NCBI RefSeq assembly: GCF_034067285.1
Contig: NZ_CP139286.1
Span: 2,356,001-2,420,000 of the forward strand
DNA from: Acinetobacter pittii
Lineage (GTDB): Bacteria > Pseudomonadota > Gammaproteobacteria > Pseudomonadales > Moraxellaceae
DNA: 64,000 nt
Direction: 5' to 3'
The notes under the pieces were generated by a model. That model saw only the letters and a list, made by a program, of their open reading frames with translations. It did no database searches and was not told the origin of the DNA. Each line of letters opens with the position of its first letter. The first letter of the stretch is position 1. Below are positions 63,405-64,000 of the stretch, one piece after another. The translations under genes and the position numbers were made by a program.

Positions 63405-63596
63405 TTATTTACTGACAGCTTGGCGAACAAATGCATCCTTAGCTTCAAGTAGTTTTCGTAATCCCGTTGATTTTTCAGGACCATCAGGCAAAAGTTCGTC
63501 CATTTGCTTAGCTAACTCACCAATTGGCTTACTAACTTGCTGCAAATGTTCTGGTAAATGTTCATACTTAAAATATTGAATAATTGGACTTGCCAT
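63405..63596 (-). CDS. Acb2/Tad1-type cyclic nucleotide sponge candidate
   Basis: A 63-residue protein with segments YFKYEHLPEHLQQVSKPIGE, LAKQMDELLPDGPEK and LRKLLEAKDAFVRQAV, a two-helix hairpin. This pattern (HLPEHLQ..SKP, then LRKLLEAKD..VR) is the one I recall for Acb2/Tad1 hairpin proteins, which soak up the cyclic nucleotide signals of CBASS and Thoeris so that the host defence is not triggered. Several such genes sit next to phage capsid genes, as here. There is no signal peptide. The call rests on motif memory, not on a search. Confidence 0.65.
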   Translation of the reverse strand: MASPIIQYFKYEHLPEHLQQVSKPIGELAKQMDELLPDGPEKSTGLRKLLEAKDAFVRQAVSK

Positions 63597-63610
63597 ATTT
63601 ATTACTCACA

Positions 63611-63635
63611 AAAAAAAAGAGCCTTTTGGCTCTTT
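63611..63635 (-). terminator. intrinsic terminator-like hairpin
   Basis: AAAGAGCC and GGCTCTTT pair around TTTT with an A-run on the left; 20 bases past the stop of the gene at 63657. Confidence 0.8.
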
Positions 63636-63656
63636 GGTTAACAATTACAAAAACGA

Positions 63657-64000
63657 TCAATTGATTTTTAAAAACAGATCACGATTAATATATGTATCTC
63701 TTAACTCTTTAATAAACTTTAACTTAAATTTCCGCTCAAGATTTGTCTTAAGTTTCTTGGAGGGTATAAATCGATACCAACTTGGATATGATATAACATT
63801 ATCAATTTTACTACCTCTAACGAATCTAATATTTACGATTTTCAATAGATTCTCTTGCATTGGGGCTGGTATAAATTCTCTCCATCTTTTCTGCGGATTA
63901 TAAGTTTCAGTCTGAATAAATTGCGAATAGAGAACGTTTTTCTCCATTTCTGAAAAATATATTTCATCTGCATTGACGTCTTGAACAGGGCCTAACCACT
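63657..64000 (-). CDS. unknown phage protein, 5' end outside window
   Basis: The frame is open from the right edge to the stop at 63657, about 114 residues visible. Upstream of the first internal ATG (63947) the frame continues as WLGPVQDVNADEIYFSEM, so the true start lies outside. The visible part is basic and rich in aromatic residues (KRWREFIPAPMQENLLKIVN, YPSWYRFIPSKKLKTNLERK). No family is recognised. It lies before the Acb2-like and scaffold genes, where portal or minor head genes often sit. Confidence 0.5.
   Translation of the reverse strand, partial: WLGPVQDVNADEIYFSEMEKNVLYSQFIQTETYNPQKRWREFIPAPMQENLLKIVNIRFVRGSKIDNVISYPSWYRFIPSKKLKTNLERKFKLKFIKELRDTYINRDLFLKIN

Larger units (their letters stand above)
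31011..64000. mobile_element. lambdoid siphoprophage, left part (right end outside window)
   Basis: From the end of tRNA-Gly onward the content changes to phage genes: integrase, accessory genes, umuDC, Abi-type genes, then lysis, tail and head modules read leftward. The tail chaperone frameshift, tape measure and J-like hub indicate a long-tailed siphovirus. The terminase, portal, repressor/early region and attR are not in the window. No second copy of the tRNA 3' end was found within the window, as expected if the right end lies beyond it. The tape measure gene is broken by a frame error, so the prophage may be defective, unless that is a sequencing error. Confidence 0.93.

Noticed and set aside
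31011..64000. CRISPR array, insertion sequence or plasmid origin inside the prophage
   Set aside because: No regularly spaced repeats, no transposase gene or terminal inverted repeats, and no iteron array were seen.

Overview
The window looks like chromosome of an Acinetobacter from or near the calcoaceticus-baumannii complex. The evidence is AT-rich DNA, MutS, CysS, KdsD and FdxA proteins of typical Acinetobacter form, a Csu-type pilus locus and an Acinetobacter-style siphoprophage. The species call is an inference from recalled protein sequences; no search was run.

Bases 1-31010 are host chromosome. The left edge holds the first two genes of a Csu chaperone-usher pilus operon (csuA/B and the start of csuA), read leftward. 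After them come an acyl-CoA ligase, several small proteins of unknown function, and a tight three-gene metabolic cassette (class III aminotransferase, zinc alcohol dehydrogenase, HAD phosphatase). A MerR/TipAS regulator follows, with a textbook MerR-type promoter. The next stretch is mostly housekeeping: mutS, a GNAT enzyme, fdxA, an M15-like lipoprotein, an O-methyltransferase, a tandem universal stress protein, a hexapeptide acyltransferase and a YigZ protein. A type I secretion operon (TolC, ABC exporter, HlyD) follows with no cargo gene beside it. The LPS/LOS transport and Kdo block kdsD-kdsC-lptC-lptA-lptB reads leftward, and cysS and tRNA-Gly(GCC) read rightward.

From about 31011 to the right edge lies the left part of a lambdoid siphoprophage integrated beside tRNA-Gly. 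Its integrase reads rightward and is followed by an accessory region: an unknown membrane/cytosolic gene pair, an SRAP (abasic-site) protein, an umuDC pair with a candidate SOS operator, an Abi_2 protein and a second protein with a HEPN-like motif. The lysis, tail and head genes from 40028 onward all read leftward. In transcription order (right to left) they are an unknown partial gene, a candidate Acb2/Tad1 cyclic-nucleotide sponge, scaffold, major capsid, head-tail connectors, tail completion and terminator proteins, a pyocin-knob fibre-like protein, tail tube, G/GT tail chaperone with a -1 frameshift, tape measure, M/L/K-like tail-tip proteins, an I-J-like hub, holin, a secreted DUF4882-like protein, GH108 endolysin and a small lipoprotein. 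Terminase, portal and the right attachment site must lie beyond base 64000.

The most notable points are the Acb2/Tad1-like gene, the adjacent HEPN-type genes, the DNA-damage set (SRAP plus UmuDC) with its operator, a one-base frameshift in a G6 run that splits the tape measure gene, the programmed-frameshift site in the tail chaperone, intrinsic-terminator-like hairpins at most late-gene boundaries, and several lipoprotein genes scattered through the structural operon.
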